Source of the DNA: Cellvibrionales bacterium UBA2618
Lineage (GTDB): Bacteria; Pseudomonadota; Gammaproteobacteria; Pseudomonadales; Porticoccaceae
Reading direction: 5' to 3'
Length of the DNA stretch: 20,557 bases
NCBI GenBank assembly: GCA_002339165.1
Contig: DDJS01000075.1
Span: forward strand, 63,935-84,491
Made by a program: the position numbers and the translations under genes. Positions 7,373 to 15,737 of this stretch are shown piece by piece; the stretch's first letter is position 1; each line of letters opens with the position of its first letter. The notes beneath the pieces were generated by a model, which saw only the letters and a list, made by a program, of their open reading frames with translations, was not told the origin of the DNA and did not search any database.

Positions 7373-7893
7373 CGAACCACCTCCCGGCAACCGACCTTCA
7401 TCGATGCCGCATTGTCGACATAATGACGCGCAGAATGCAGTAAAAATGTCCGCGTCTGCGCATCAACTTGACGAATAATTTTGCCCGGAGAACCGACCAC
7501 CATCGATCCATTGGGTATATCGGAACCCGCTTTAATCAGCGTGTTGGCGCCAATCAAACAATCACTGCCTATCCGCGCACCGTCTAAAACAACCGCGTTA
7601 ATGCCGATCAATGTACGGTCACCAATAGAGCGCCCATGCAACATAGCATTGTGCCCGATGGTGACATCTTCACCGATACTCATCGGTTGTCCAACATCCG
7701 CATGCACCACAGTACCGTCTTGAATGTTTGAGCGCGCCCCCAGTTCGATCAGATCGCAATCCCCCCTAATCACCGCATTGAACCAGACGCTTGCCTGCGC
7801 CTTTATGATCACCGCGCCGATAATATCGGCACTCGCCGCGATAAACGCGCTATCATCAATACTCGGGCAGTCGTCGCCAAATGTATAAATCAT
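7369..7893 (-). CDS. gamma-carbonic-anhydrase-like hexapeptide-repeat protein (YrdA/PaaY family)
   Basis: A 174-aa left-handed beta-helix protein of the gamma-carbonic-anhydrase group. Repeats of the I-G-x-x hexapeptide type run through about residues 20-140. The three zinc-ligand histidines of the family are present: H64 (VVHADV), H81 and H86 (IGHNAMLHG). Other family marks are WFNAVIRGD at 37-45, GARSNIQDG at 52-60 and VVGSPGKIIR near 131-140. Length matches E. coli YrdA (184). Many relatives show little or no carbonic anhydrase activity, so the reaction is uncertain. Its stop overlaps the DUF1289 start by the GTGA arrangement. There is no strong ribosome binding site before the ATG at 7893. 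Confidence 0.93.
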   Translation of the reverse strand: MIYTFGDDCPSIDDSAFIAASADIIGAVIIKAQASVWFNAVIRGDCDLIELGARSNIQDGTVVHADVGQPMSIGEDVTIGHNAMLHGRSIGDRTLIGINAVVLDGARIGSDCLIGANTLIKAGSDIPNGSMVVGSPGKIIRQVDAQTRTFLLHSARHYVDNAASMKVGCREVVR

Positions 7894-7928
7894 TTTATCG
7901 TTTGCCTATCTGCTTTATTTGTCCCAGC

Positions 7929-8531
7929 TTAAATGGGTAGCTTTGGGTAGTCTAAGTCGATAGCGGCAGACATACTAGCATTTAACATATCCACTAATAC
8001 CTTTAACGTAAAGCCCCAAACTCGGTACCCGGCGAAATCTAGATGCGGTAATGTATAGTTTATAGCACGGTGTTCGAGGGTAAAATACCCGTAGTTTTTG
8101 GGCTCCAACAAATAGCGCACTGGAATGCGAAAAATTGCCGCAATTTCAGCCGGTGCTGGAATTAATACACTGTCGCTGTGCATCAACCCGACAAATGGCG
8201 TGACGGTGATGCTGCGGCGCATCGGTGAAGCGTCTGGCAACGTCGCAAGCGGGTCGACAGCGCCGACCTCGACACCGATTTCTTCCTCCGCCTCGCGCAG
8301 AGCCGTAACCAACAAATCGCCATCGTCGGCTTCCCACATCCCGCCGGGGAAGGCCACTTCGCCGGGGTGGTGATTGACTTGGTTAGAGCGCTGCGTCAAC
8401 AGAATCGAAGGATCCTCCGCTGGCCCGTAAAGGAGCAGTAATACCGCCGCGTGCGCGACGTCGCTGCTAGGATCTGGACGCGGCCTAGTGAGCGGAAAAA
8501 TTTTTAAATTTTGCATAAGTGTTTCAAGCAT
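7929..8531 (-). CDS. Nudix hydrolase, CoA-diphosphatase type (NudL-like)
   Basis: A 200-aa Nudix enzyme of the group that cleaves coenzyme A and its esters to phosphopantetheine and 3',5'-ADP. The CoA-type motif reads LLTQRS (44-49) then HHPGEVAFPGG (54-64), and the Nudix helix is ALREAEEEIGV (77-87). In the family motif an Arg is usual five residues after RS-x-x; here the place is Asn53, a small deviation. A conserved region FRIPVRYLLEP follows, then YRVWGFTL near the end. The start could also be ATG at 8516 (residue 6). A minus-strand TATAAT at 8543-8538 would start RNA near 8531, which favours a short leader and the inner start or a leaderless message. It is divergent from the second Nudix gene. 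Confidence 0.92.
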   Translation of the reverse strand: MLETLMQNLKIFPLTRPRPDPSSDVAHAAVLLLLYGPAEDPSILLTQRSNQVNHHPGEVAFPGGMWEADDGDLLVTALREAEEEIGVEVGAVDPLATLPDASPMRRSITVTPFVGLMHSDSVLIPAPAEIAAIFRIPVRYLLEPKNYGYFTLEHRAINYTLPHLDFAGYRVWGFTLKVLVDMLNASMSAAIDLDYPKLPI

Positions 8532-8537
8532 TAGTGC

Positions 8538-8545
8538 ATTATACT
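8538..8545. promoter_or_regulatory. overlapping divergent -10 boxes between two Nudix genes
   Basis: TATACT reads on the plus strand at 8540-8545 and TATAAT on the minus strand at 8543-8538, so the two -10 words share four base pairs. The gene starts are only 41 bp apart. On the minus strand the -35 region (TTCAAC at 17 bp) is weak; on the plus strand no good -35 is seen. Transcription in one direction would block the other. Confidence 0.4.
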
Positions 8546-8572
8546 CTGGGTTTAGGTCGGGTTGAAGATACC

Positions 8573-9127
8573 ATGAAGTACTGCTCCAATTGCGGCGATC
8601 GCGTCGTTAGCGAAATCCCTGTCGGCGACAACCGCCCGCGCTTTACGTGCCATTCGTGCGAGCTTGTGCATTACCAAAATCCTCGGGTGATCGTCGGTGT
8701 CTTACCTGTTTATGAGGACAAAATACTGCTTTGCCGACGCGCTATCGAACCGCGATTAGGCTTGTGGACACTGCCAGCGGGGTTTTTAGAGAATGGCGAA
8801 TCTACGCTAGACGGTGCCCTTCGCGAGTGCTACGAAGAATCCTACGCGACCGTCGTAGACGCCGAACTCTATGCACTATTCGATATACCTCAAATACATC
8901 AAGTATACGTTTTCTATCGGGCTAGAATGGAGCGGCCGGAATACGCAGTGAGCTCTGAGTCGTCCGAAGTGGCGCTGTTTTCTGAAAGCCAAATCCCGTG
9001 GGGCGAACTGGCATTTCCAGTGGTTGAAAAAGCCTTGATGTACTTTTTTGAGGATCGAAAAAGTGGGCAGTTCAGCGTTAAACGCGACCAGATTCAGAAA
9101 CCTTGGAAAAGCGCTCGAAATGGCTAG
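8573..9127 (+). CDS. Nudix hydrolase with N-terminal zinc ribbon
   Basis: A 184-aa Nudix protein whose first part is a zinc ribbon with cysteines 4, 7, 26 and 29 (YCSNCGD, TCHSCE), followed by VHYQNPRVIVGVLP. The Nudix box is GFLENGESTLDGALRECYEES (70-90): the Gly, the Glu of GES and RExxEE are present, and the later Gly of the classic box is replaced, as is usual in this subfamily. A conserved tail VYVFYRARM, IPWGELAFP follows. The group cleaves nucleoside-diphosphate compounds; the substrate here is unknown. The frame extends upstream to 8519, but the zinc-ribbon start MKYCSNCG at 8573 is the natural one. It is divergent from the CoA-type Nudix gene, and the two belong to different Nudix subfamilies. 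Confidence 0.9.
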   Translation: MKYCSNCGDRVVSEIPVGDNRPRFTCHSCELVHYQNPRVIVGVLPVYEDKILLCRRAIEPRLGLWTLPAGFLENGESTLDGALRECYEESYATVVDAELYALFDIPQIHQVYVFYRARMERPEYAVSSESSEVALFSESQIPWGELAFPVVEKALMYFFEDRKSGQFSVKRDQIQKPWKSARNG

Positions 9128-9157
9128 GCGGCAGCTCAAAATACGACCCTAGCCGCC
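9122..9157. repeat. inverted repeat at the convergent ends of the Nudix and grxD genes
   Basis: GGCGGC (9127-9132) pairs with GCCGCC (9152-9157), and, overlapping it, GGCTAG (9122-9127) pairs with CTAGCC (9149-9154). No T run follows on either strand, so this is not a standard intrinsic terminator, though it may stabilise the ends of converging transcripts. Confidence 0.35.
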
Positions 9158-9195
9158 GGTTACCAACAGACGGCGTTAAAACTCGCCAGAGGTCG

Positions 9196-9528
9196 TTATT
9201 GATCGGCGCTGGACGCCTCAACAGCCTCGTCTATAATCGGCTTTAACTCACCGTTGTCGTGCATTTCGGTGATAATATCGCAACCTCCCAACAATTCCCC
9301 ACCTACCCATAACTGTGGAAACGTCGGCCAGTTGCCATAGGTTGGTAAATTGGCACGTATCTCCGGGTTTGAAAGCACATCGACGTAGGCAAATTTTTGC
9401 CCACAGCCAATCACTGCCTGCACGGTCTTCGCGGAAAAGCCACATTGCGGTTGATTGGGCGAGCCCTTCATATACAAGATAACCGTATTGTTCTCCACTT
9501 GCTCGCGGATACTGTCCATTATGTCCAT
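9196..9528 (-). CDS. grxD: monothiol glutaredoxin, CGFS type (Grx4)
   Basis: Glutaredoxin that binds a [2Fe-2S] cluster together with glutathione and delivers it to target proteins or BolA-type partners. The 110-aa sequence has MKGSPNQPQCGFSAK with the active site C29-G30-F31-S32. The glutathione-binding WPTFPQLWVGGELLGGCDI follows at about 67-85. It is full length (E. coli Grx4 115 aa). The ATG at 9526-9528 is used; an ATG three codons later is possible. The message would start in the 352-bp gap shared with argD. It converges with the Nudix gene. Confidence 0.97.
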   Translation of the reverse strand: MDIMDSIREQVENNTVILYMKGSPNQPQCGFSAKTVQAVIGCGQKFAYVDVLSNPEIRANLPTYGNWPTFPQLWVGGELLGGCDIITEMHDNGELKPIIDEAVEASSADQ

Positions 9529-9583
9529 GTCGTTCTTCGCCTTTAGATCAAGGTTAAGTAGGCCGCAATGGTACCCTTTTAAA

Positions 9584-9629
9584 GTCCAATCGGACAGCCC
9601 GCAGAGCTCAATCGGAAGGATTAATTGAG
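9584..9629 (+). repeat. two small hairpins with GGA motifs in the grxD-argD gap
   Basis: GTCC-AATC-GGAC (9584-9595) is a perfect 4-bp stem with a tetraloop. CTCAAT (9607-9612) pairs with ATTGAG (9624-9629), leaving an 11-base loop that contains GGAAGGA. No open frame that I can support lies in 9529-9880 on either strand; the gap instead holds these repeats, a longer rod and a terminator. Confidence 0.35.
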
Positions 9630-9676
9630 ATACCCACTAGACCTTGGGAACGCCCTATTCGCGACACTGCTATCGA

Positions 9677-9707
9677 TTGACTGCGGCGTGCGTGGCCTAT
9701 CAATAAT
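9677..9707 (+). promoter_or_regulatory. possible promoter for the structured RNA upstream of argD
   Basis: TTGACT (9677-9682, five of six to the -35 consensus) and AATAAT (9702-9707, five of six to the -10) are separated by 19 bases, which is longer than the ideal 17. RNA would start near 9714, just at the foot of the predicted rod. Confidence 0.3.
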
Positions 9708-9761
9708 GGCGGATTGAGCCTTAGTACTGGGCGCTATGGCAAGAAAAGTGACCCAGGAAAA

Positions 9762-9790
9762 TTGCCTCGGATAGCAAACCACGGTATTAT
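9762..9790 (+). promoter_or_regulatory. possible promoter of argD-argF
   Basis: TTGCCT (9762-9767) and TATTAT (9785-9790) are spaced by 17 bases, with four and five matches to the -35 and -10 consensus. RNA would start near 9797, so the terminator-like hairpin at 9803-9819 would be its first element. These same bases are also the right arm of the predicted rod, so promoter and RNA structure are competing or overlapping readings. Confidence 0.35.
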
Positions 9791-9802
9791 TTGTCAATAG
9801 AG

Positions 9803-9825
9803 AGGCAGCGAGGCTGCCTTTTTTT
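9803..9825 (+). terminator. strong intrinsic terminator upstream of argD
   Basis: AGGCAGC (9803-9809) and GCTGCCT (9813-9819) form a perfect 7-bp GC-rich stem with a GAG loop, followed by seven T (9819-9825). No protein gene on the plus strand precedes it: the nearest, the Nudix gene, ends about 680 bp upstream beyond oppositely oriented grxD. So it must end a non-coding transcript or act as an attenuator for argD. Confidence 0.85.
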
Positions 9826-9880
9826 ATTGTTGTGTTTTAGTGTCACGACGGTGATCCAAGGATGCGCTCGGGAAAGCGAT

Positions 9881-11059
9881 ATGACAACTGATGCTCTGAT
9901 GAATACCTACGGCGTGCGCGCAGCCACTTTGGTGCGCGGCGATGGCTGTTGGCTGTGGGATGACAGCGGCAAAAAATATCTCGACGGCCTATCCGGTATT
10001 GCGGTCTGTGGTCTCGGCCACGCGCACCCAGCGGTGGTCTCTGCGATCTCAGAACAGGCTGCCACTCTGACCCATTGTTCCAATTTTTTTGGTATCCCCA
10101 AACAGCTCGAATTAGCCAAAAAGCTCTGTGCGGCGTCGGGCATGAGTAAAGTCTTTTTTGGTAATTCGGGCGCCGAAGCCAACGAAGCAGCGATAAAAAT
10201 TGCCCGACTCTACGGTCATCAACGGGGCATTAAAACACCCACCGTGTTGGTCATGGACAACGCTTTTCACGGCCGTACTCTGGCCACGCTAAGCGCCTCG
10301 GGTGGACGTAAAGTCCAAGCCGGTTTTGAACCCTTGGTCAGTGGGTTTGTGCGCGCACCATACAACGATATCGCAGCGATCGAGCGCATCGCCGAGAACA
10401 ATGCCAACATCTGCGCAGTTTTAGTCGAGCCCATTCAGGGGGAAGGCGGAATCAACCTGCCCGCCGACGACTATCTAGAGAATTTAAAAGCTGTCTGCGA
10501 GCGCAGGCAGTGGCTGCTTATGGCCGACGAAGTGCAGACCGGTAACGGTCGCACCGGCCGCTACTTTTGCTATCAACACAGCCGCGTAATCCCCGACGTA
10601 GTCACCACCTCTAAAGGGTTGGGTAATGGCGTTCCCATTGGCGCATGCCTAGCTCAGGGGTTAGCCGCCAACCTTATGCAACCGGGTAATCACGGCTCGA
10701 CCTTTGGCGGCAACCCGCTGTCCTGCGCCGCCGCACTGGCAGTATTTGACTGCATAGAGCAACACCAGCTAACCGCTCGAGCGGCGTCTGTCGGCGAGCG
10801 AATTATACTCGGCTTGCGGCGCGGTCTGGCATCGGTAGACAGCGTCGTCGACATTCGTGGCCGCGGCTGTATGATCGGCATACAACTGAATAGACCCTGC
10901 AAATCGCTATTCTCCGTTGCCATGCGCAATGGCCTAGTGATTAATGTAACCGCCGACTGCGTGATCAGATTGTTGCCGGCATTGACCATGAGCGACAGCG
11001 AAGCCGATCTATTGGTGAACACGCTAGTGCCGCTGATTGCCGATTTTAAAGAGGATTAA
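9881..11059 (+). CDS. argD: acetylornithine aminotransferase
   Basis: PLP-dependent class-III aminotransferase that converts N-acetylglutamate semialdehyde to N-acetylornithine using glutamate; many also act in lysine synthesis (succinyl-DAP). The 392-aa protein has [16 protein letters not shown] at 37-52, [11 protein letters not shown] at 96-106, FHGRTLATL at 129-137, EPIQGEGG at 183-190 and [13 protein letters not shown] at 214-226. The PLP lysine is K245 in TTSKGLGNG. The frame is open further upstream to 9791, but [11 protein letters not shown] at 9881 is the family start, with GGGAAAG 5 bases before it. argF follows after 8 bp. Expression may depend on the hairpin and terminator just upstream. 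Confidence 0.96.
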   Translation: MTTDALMNTYGVRAATLVRGDGCWLWDDSGKKYLDGLSGIAVCGLGHAHPAVVSAISEQAATLTHCSNFFGIPKQLELAKKLCAASGMSKVFFGNSGAEANEAAIKIARLYGHQRGIKTPTVLVMDNAFHGRTLATLSASGGRKVQAGFEPLVSGFVRAPYNDIAAIERIAENNANICAVLVEPIQGEGGINLPADDYLENLKAVCERRQWLLMADEVQTGNGRTGRYFCYQHSRVIPDVVTTSKGLGNGVPIGACLAQGLAANLMQPGNHGSTFGGNPLSCAAALAVFDCIEQHQLTARAASVGERIILGLRRGLASVDSVVDIRGRGCMIGIQLNRPCKSLFSVAMRNGLVINVTADCVIRLLPALTMSDSEADLLVNTLVPLIADFKED

Positions 11060-11067
11060 TAGCCATC

Positions 11068-11979
11068 ATGCAACCTCGACACTTTCTTAGCCTTGTAGAT
11101 CTCACGGCCGAAGAACTCAACGCACTACTGCAATCTGCCAGCGCGCTTAAGCGCGCGCACCGTCAAGGACATCAGAATACTTCTCTGACCGGTGCGGTGC
11201 TGGCGATGATTTTTGAGAAGTCCTCCACCCGAACTCGCGTTTCCTTCGAAGCGGGCATGGCTCAACTTGGCGGCTCGGCGCTGTTCCTTTCGCCCAACGA
11301 TACCCAATTGGGTCGTGGCGAACCGATACAAGACTCGGCCAGAGTGATCTCGAGCATGGTCGATATCGTCATGATTCGGACCTTTCGCCAGGCCGATATC
11401 GAACTCTTCGCGAAACATTCATCGGTGCCGGTCATCAATGCGTTAAGCGACGACTATCATCCCTGCCAATTGCTGGCAGATCTGCAAACCTTTAGCGAAC
11501 ACCGCGGGTCAATCACCGGCAAAACCGTCGCCTGGATTGGCGATGGCAACAATATGTGCCAGTCGTGGATCAATGCCGCCATGCTTCTCGATTTCAAGCT
11601 CAATATCGCCTGCCCAGAGGGCTATGAACCAAATCCAGAGCTGCTCGAGCGCGCCGGCGCGAGGGTTACGCTGCATCGCCAACCAGCGCTTGCGGTCGAT
11701 GGCGTCGATCTCGTCACCACCGATGTCTTTGCATCGATGGGGCAGGAGGCCGAACAACAGCTGCGTTTAGAAAAATTTAACGGCTTTCAAGTCGATCATA
11801 CGCTGATGTCACATGCCGCCAACAATGCGCTTTTTATGCACTGCCTTCCGGCGCATAGAGGCGAAGAGGTCTCCGCAGAATTACTCGAGGACAGCCAGAT
11901 ATCGGTAGTTTGGGACGAGGCAGAAAATCGCCTCCACGCGCAAAAGGCGCTAATGTTGCTGCTACTCAATAAGGCCTAA
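11068..11979 (+). CDS. argF: ornithine carbamoyltransferase (anabolic)
   Basis: Joins ornithine and carbamoyl phosphate to give citrulline. The 303-aa protein carries the carbamoyl-phosphate site STRTR at 53-57, [13 protein letters not shown] at 81-93, HPCQ at 131-134, the ornithine-side SMGQE at 223-227 and HCLP at 258-261. It resembles Pseudomonas ArgF in length and sequence (RHFLSL start, [18 protein letters not shown]). It is 8 bp after argD, so they form one unit. Its substrate carbamoyl phosphate is made by CarAB, encoded convergently right after greA. The last bases of the gene (11976-11979) overlap the end of greA on the other strand, leaving no room for a terminator between them. Confidence 0.97.
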   Translation: MQPRHFLSLVDLTAEELNALLQSASALKRAHRQGHQNTSLTGAVLAMIFEKSSTRTRVSFEAGMAQLGGSALFLSPNDTQLGRGEPIQDSARVISSMVDIVMIRTFRQADIELFAKHSSVPVINALSDDYHPCQLLADLQTFSEHRGSITGKTVAWIGDGNNMCQSWINAAMLLDFKLNIACPEGYEPNPELLERAGARVTLHRQPALAVDGVDLVTTDVFASMGQEAEQQLRLEKFNGFQVDHTLMSHAANNALFMHCLPAHRGEEVSAELLEDSQISVVWDEAENRLHAQKALMLLLLNKA

Positions 11980-12458
11980 ACGTCGCCATAGCGAACCGCG
12001 TCGATCTCGTATTCAATCTCGCCACCGGGGGTTTGTACAACCACTGAATCACCAATTTCTTTGCCGATAAGGGCCCTAGCAATCGGCGATTGATAAGAGA
12101 TCTTGCCCAACTTTACATCGGCCTCGTCGTCGCCAACAATCTGGTAACTAAAGGCCTCGTCGGTATCGACATTAATAATCGCCACGGTGACCCCAAAAAC
12201 TACACGCTCACCGGGCGCGATCTTGGCGATGTCGATGACCTGGGCATGGGACAGCTTGCCCTCGATATCTTGAATCCGGCCCTCTGCAAAACTCTGTTGC
12301 TCGCGCGCCGCATGGTACTCGGCATTTTCTTTGAGATCGCCGTGCTCACGGGCCGTGGCTATAGACTGAATAATCGCCGGTCGCTTGACCTTTTTAAGTA
12401 TTTCCAACTCATCTCGTAGCGCCCGTTCACCCTCGACGGTCATAGGATTTTTTTGCAT
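11976..12458 (-). CDS. greA: transcript cleavage factor GreA
   Basis: Rescues stalled, backtracked RNA polymerase by stimulating cleavage of the nascent RNA 3' end. The 160-aa protein has the N-terminal coiled-coil with the acidic tip D41 and E44 in [19 protein letters not shown] and the C-terminal globular domain with [17 protein letters not shown] and [10 protein letters not shown]. It matches E. coli GreA (158 aa) including the start MQKNPMT. GGGGAG lies 8 bases before the ATG and is within the carB coding region: the two genes overlap by 19 bp (12440-12458). This puts greA in the carA-carB-greA transcript. Its stop overlaps that of argF on the other strand by 4 bp. Confidence 0.97.
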   Translation of the reverse strand: MQKNPMTVEGERALRDELEILKKVKRPAIIQSIATAREHGDLKENAEYHAAREQQSFAEGRIQDIEGKLSHAQVIDIAKIAPGERVVFGVTVAIINVDTDEAFSYQIVGDDEADVKLGKISYQSPIARALIGKEIGDSVVVQTPGGEIEYEIDAVRYGDV

Positions 12459-15400
12459 AAATCAATCTCCCCGTGCAATTTTTGTAAGCTGCGTACAGTG
12501 ACGTCGCCAGCGAATTTAAGCGCTTCACAGACGGCTCTGCCACCAGCCATAGTGGTCGTGTAATAGACTCTGTGCTGTTCTGCGTTGGAGCGAATCGTAG
12601 AGGAATCCGCAATCGCTTGACGCCCCTCGGTGGTATTGATAATCAGATCAATACGGTCGCTCTTGATCATATCAACGATGTGCGGACGTCCCTCTTGAAC
12701 TTTGTTGACCTGCGTCACAGGAATACCGGCCCGCTCGATCACAGCAGCGGTTCCAGCGGTTGCAATCAGCTGAAAGCCAAGCCCTTGAAGGGCACCAGCA
12801 ATCTCTGGCAACTGGTCTTTATCACGCTGCCGGACGCTGATAAATGCAGTGCCCGACTGAGGTATTTCATCGCCAGAACCCAATTCGGCCTTACCATACG
12901 CCTCGGCAAATGTCGCGCCGAGGCCCATCACTTCACCGGTAGATTTCATCTCTGGACCGAGAATTGGATCGATACCAGGGAATTTATTGAATGGAAAAAC
13001 CGCTTCCTTAACGCTGAAATAGGGCGGCACGATTTCAGCGGTAAAACCCTGAGACTGCAACGACTGCCCCACCATGCAACGAGCGGCAATCTTGGCCAAC
13101 GACACACCGATACACTTAGACACAAAGGGCACTGTGCGTGCCGCGCGCGGATTGACTTCGATCACGTAAATAGCGCCATCCTGAAGCGCCAATTGCACAT
13201 TCATCAAGCCAACGACACCGAGCTCACGGGCCATTGTTTTGCAAATGTCGCGCATTTCGTCCTGAACCTCGCTACTCAGGCTGTACGGCGGCAGAGAACA
13301 GGCCGAATCGCCAGAGTGAATTCCGGCCTGCTCTATATGCTCCATAATTGCCCCGATCACCACATCCTCGCCATCGCTCACCGCATCGACATCTACCTCG
13401 ATCGCGTTGGGCAGGAAAAAATCCAGCAACACCGGAGAATCTTCGCAAACGGTCACCGCACTTTGCATATAGTGTCGCAGTTCGTCTTCTTTGTAGACAA
13501 TTTCCATGGCCCGTCCGCCGAGCACGTAAGACGGTCTTACCACCAGTGGGTAGCCAATATTTTCAGCTAGCCCAACCGCCTCCTCAACACTCCTAGCGGT
13601 GGCGTTGCGTGGTTGCAATAAGCCCAGCTTTTCGATCATTTTCTGAAAGCGCTCACGATCCTCAGCACAATCAATTGCATCCGGTGTGGTGCCGATAATG
13701 GGCACTCCGTGAGCTTCGAGTGCGCGCGCCAATTTGAGCGGAGTCTGACCACCAAACTGAACGATGACGCCATCCGGATTTTCAATACGAACAATCTCCA
13801 GCACATCCTCTAGCGTCACTGGCTCGAAATACAGCCGATCTGAGGTGTCGTAATCGGTGGATACCGTCTCGGGATTACAGTTGACTATGATCGTCTGATA
13901 ATCATCTTCTCGCAGTGCCAAGGCCGCATGCACGCAGCAATAATCAAACTCAATACCCTGGCCAATGCGATTCGGGCCACCACCCAAAACGACAATTTTT
14001 TTCTTGTCGCTGGGTCGCGCCTCGCACTCTTCCTCATAGGTCGAGTACATATAGGCGGTATCGGTGGCAAATTCAGCGGCACAGGTATCCACCCGTTTGT
14101 ACACCGGGTGAAGATCGAAGTCATAACGTCGCTGGCGAACATCAGCTTCGGAACAACCGATGATATCGGCGAGTCTGCGGTCGGCAAAACCCTTGCGCTT
14201 GAGCCGATAAAGCGTCTCCCGATCGAGGTTTTGAAGATCATCTATGCGCTGTTCTTCTGCGATTAAGTCTTCAATCTGCACCAAAAACCAAGGATCAATA
14301 CGGGTGATATCATGCACTTGCTGGCAGCTCATACCACGACGAAACGCGTCGCCTATATACCAAATACGTTCCGGCGTCGCCTCGGCAAGTTGATTGCGCA
14401 ACAGGCTACTGGCGCTGTCGTCGTCGATCAAAATTGGATCGAACCCAGCCACATCCACCTCGAGACCGCGCAGCGCTTTTTGCATAGACTCCTGGAACGT
14501 TCGGCCGATCGCCATAACCTCACCGACAGATTTCATCTGTGTGGTTAGCACTGGACTCGCCTGATCAAACTTCTCAAAGGCAAATCTCGGCACCTTGGTG
14601 ACCACGTAATCGATGCTCGGCTCGAACGAGGCCGGGGTCGCACCACCGGTAATTTCGTTTTGCAGTTCATCGAGGGTGTAGCCAATTGCGAGTTTCGCAG
14701 CTATTTTAGCAATCGGAAATCCAGTGGCCTTGGATGCCAATGCTGATGACCGCGATACCCGCGGGTTCATTTCAATCACCACTAGCTCACCATCCGCAGG
14801 GTTCACCGCGAACTGAACATTCGAGCCGCCGGTTTCTATACCGATTTCACGCAATACCTTTATCGACGCGTTGCGCATCAACTGAAACTCTTTATCGGTT
14901 AAGGTTTGCGCCGGGGCAACAGTGATCGAGTCACCGGTGTGAATTCCCATAGGATCAAAATTTTCAATCGAACAGACGACGATGCAGTTATCGCGGCGGT
15001 CGCGTACCACCTCCATTTCAAATTCTTTCCAGCCGATCAGGGATTCATCAATCAACAGTTCATTGGTCGGGGACAAATCCAATCCACGACGACAAATTTG
15101 CTCAAATTCTTCGCGGTTGTAAGCGATGCCGCCCCCCGAACCGCCCATCGTGAAAGACGGTCGAATGATGCACGGAAAACCGAATCGATCGGCAATTTGT
15201 TCGGCCTCTTCAAGACTATGGGCAATTCCCGAATTGGGCGTTTTCAAACCGATAGCTCGCATCGCTTTGTCAAACCGTTCACGGTCTTCGGCTTTATCGA
15301 TCGCGTCGGCATTGGCGCCGATCATCTCGACGCCATATTTTTCCAGCACGCCATGTTTGGCAAGATCAAGTGCACAGTTCAACGCCGTCTGCCCGCCCAT

Positions 15401-15667
15401 GGTCGGCAATAGCGCATCGGGCCTTTCCTGAGCAATAATGTTGGCTACAGTGCGCCACTCTACCGGCTCGATATAGGTCGCATCAGCCATCGACGGGTCG
15501 GTCATAATGGTCGCTGGATTGGAGTTGACCAGAACCACTCTAAATCCCTCTTCGCGAAGCGCCTTACAGGCCTGGGCACCAGAGTAGTCAAACTCGCACG
15601 CCTGACCAATAATGATCGGCCCAGCGCCGATGATTAAAATACTCTTAATGTCCGTTCTTTTTGGCAT
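12440..15667 (-). CDS. carB: carbamoyl-phosphate synthase large subunit
   Basis: Makes carbamoyl phosphate from bicarbonate, ammonia (channelled from CarA) and two ATP, for arginine and pyrimidine synthesis. The 1075-aa protein (E. coli 1073) has two homologous ATP-grasp halves. The first half begins [20 protein letters not shown] and holds [14 protein letters not shown]; the second begins [20 protein letters not shown] near 561 and holds [16 protein letters not shown]. An MGS-like allosteric domain (from about 940; [36 protein letters not shown]) should bind UMP, IMP and ornithine signals. CGGAG stands 5 bases before the ATG. It lies 70 bp after carA and overlaps greA by 19 bp, with a C-terminus a few residues longer than in E. 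coli. Confidence 0.98.
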   Translation of the reverse strand: MPKRTDIKSILIIGAGPIIIGQACEFDYSGAQACKALREEGFRVVLVNSNPATIMTDPSMADATYIEPVEWRTVANIIAQERPDALLPTMGGQTALNCALDLAKHGVLEKYGVEMIGANADAIDKAEDRERFDKAMRAIGLKTPNSGIAHSLEEAEQIADRFGFPCIIRPSFTMGGSGGGIAYNREEFEQICRRGLDLSPTNELLIDESLIGWKEFEMEVVRDRRDNCIVVCSIENFDPMGIHTGDSITVAPAQTLTDKEFQLMRNASIKVLREIGIETGGSNVQFAVNPADGELVVIEMNPRVSRSSALASKATGFPIAKIAAKLAIGYTLDELQNEITGGATPASFEPSIDYVVTKVPRFAFEKFDQASPVLTTQMKSVGEVMAIGRTFQESMQKALRGLEVDVAGFDPILIDDDSASSLLRNQLAEATPERIWYIGDAFRRGMSCQQVHDITRIDPWFLVQIEDLIAEEQRIDDLQNLDRETLYRLKRKGFADRRLADIIGCSEADVRQRRYDFDLHPVYKRVDTCAAEFATDTAYMYSTYEEECEARPSDKKKIVVLGGGPNRIGQGIEFDYCCVHAALALREDDYQTIIVNCNPETVSTDYDTSDRLYFEPVTLEDVLEIVRIENPDGVIVQFGGQTPLKLARALEAHGVPIIGTTPDAIDCAEDRERFQKMIEKLGLLQPRNATARSVEEAVGLAENIGYPLVVRPSYVLGGRAMEIVYKEDELRHYMQSAVTVCEDSPVLLDFFLPNAIEVDVDAVSDGEDVVIGAIMEHIEQAGIHSGDSACSLPPYSLSSEVQDEMRDICKTMARELGVVGLMNVQLALQDGAIYVIEVNPRAARTVPFVSKCIGVSLAKIAARCMVGQSLQSQGFTAEIVPPYFSVKEAVFPFNKFPGIDPILGPEMKSTGEVMGLGATFAEAYGKAELGSGDEIPQSGTAFISVRQRDKDQLPEIAGALQGLGFQLIATAGTAAVIERAGIPVTQVNKVQEGRPHIVDMIKSDRIDLIINTTEGRQAIADSSTIRSNAEQHRVYYTTTMAGGRAVCEALKFAGDVTVRSLQKLHGEIDLCKKIL

Positions 15668-15737
15668 GCTTGCTCCGCGAAACGCTGTCTAGGGTGTCTG
15701 CTTGGATTTTATACTGGTACCGGCAACAGGATTATCA

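Larger units (their letters stand above)
9711..9825 (+). ncRNA. candidate structured RNA (small RNA or argD leader)
   Basis: By eye the plus-strand transcript can fold into one long rod. From outside in, the pairs are 9713-9717 with 9794-9798, 9722-9727 with 9784-9789 (one G-U), 9728-9730 with 9779-9781, 9733-9737 with 9771-9775 and 9738-9742 with 9762-9766. That gives 24 base pairs, a four-base bulge at 9767-9770 and a 19-base apical loop containing AGGA. An intrinsic terminator follows four bases later. Rod plus terminator at about 110 bases has the form of a trans-acting small RNA, but it could equally be a leader that controls argD, whose start is 55 bp further on. I recognise no known RNA family. 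Folding was done by hand with no energy values. Confidence 0.4.

Noticed and set aside
8642..8845. Missing classic Gly in the Nudix box of the zinc-ribbon Nudix protein
   Set aside because: This replacement is usual in that subfamily, and the catalytic glutamates are present, so it is not a sign of an inactive enzyme.
9605..9629. GGAAGGA reminiscent of the 4.5S (SRP) RNA tip, and a D-arm-like GAGCTCAATCGG
   Set aside because: The rest of the SRP tip (the AGCAG side of the internal loop) is missing, and no cloverleaf or T-arm sequence can be built, so neither SRP RNA nor a tRNA is supported.
9711..9825. 6S RNA as an identity for the structured element
   Set aside because: The rod is too short, and it lacks the sequence blocks I know from gammaproteobacterial 6S RNA.
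9791..9880. An N-terminal extension of argD that looks like a lipoprotein signal (hydrophobic run then a cysteine)
   Set aside because: The hydrophobic residues are simply the translated T run of the terminator hairpin; ArgD is a cytoplasmic enzyme and its family start with a fair ribosome binding site is at 9881.
12572..13570. 332-codon plus-strand open frame inside carB
   Set aside because: It is antisense to a well-conserved enzyme, with no recognisable domain; typical shadow frame.
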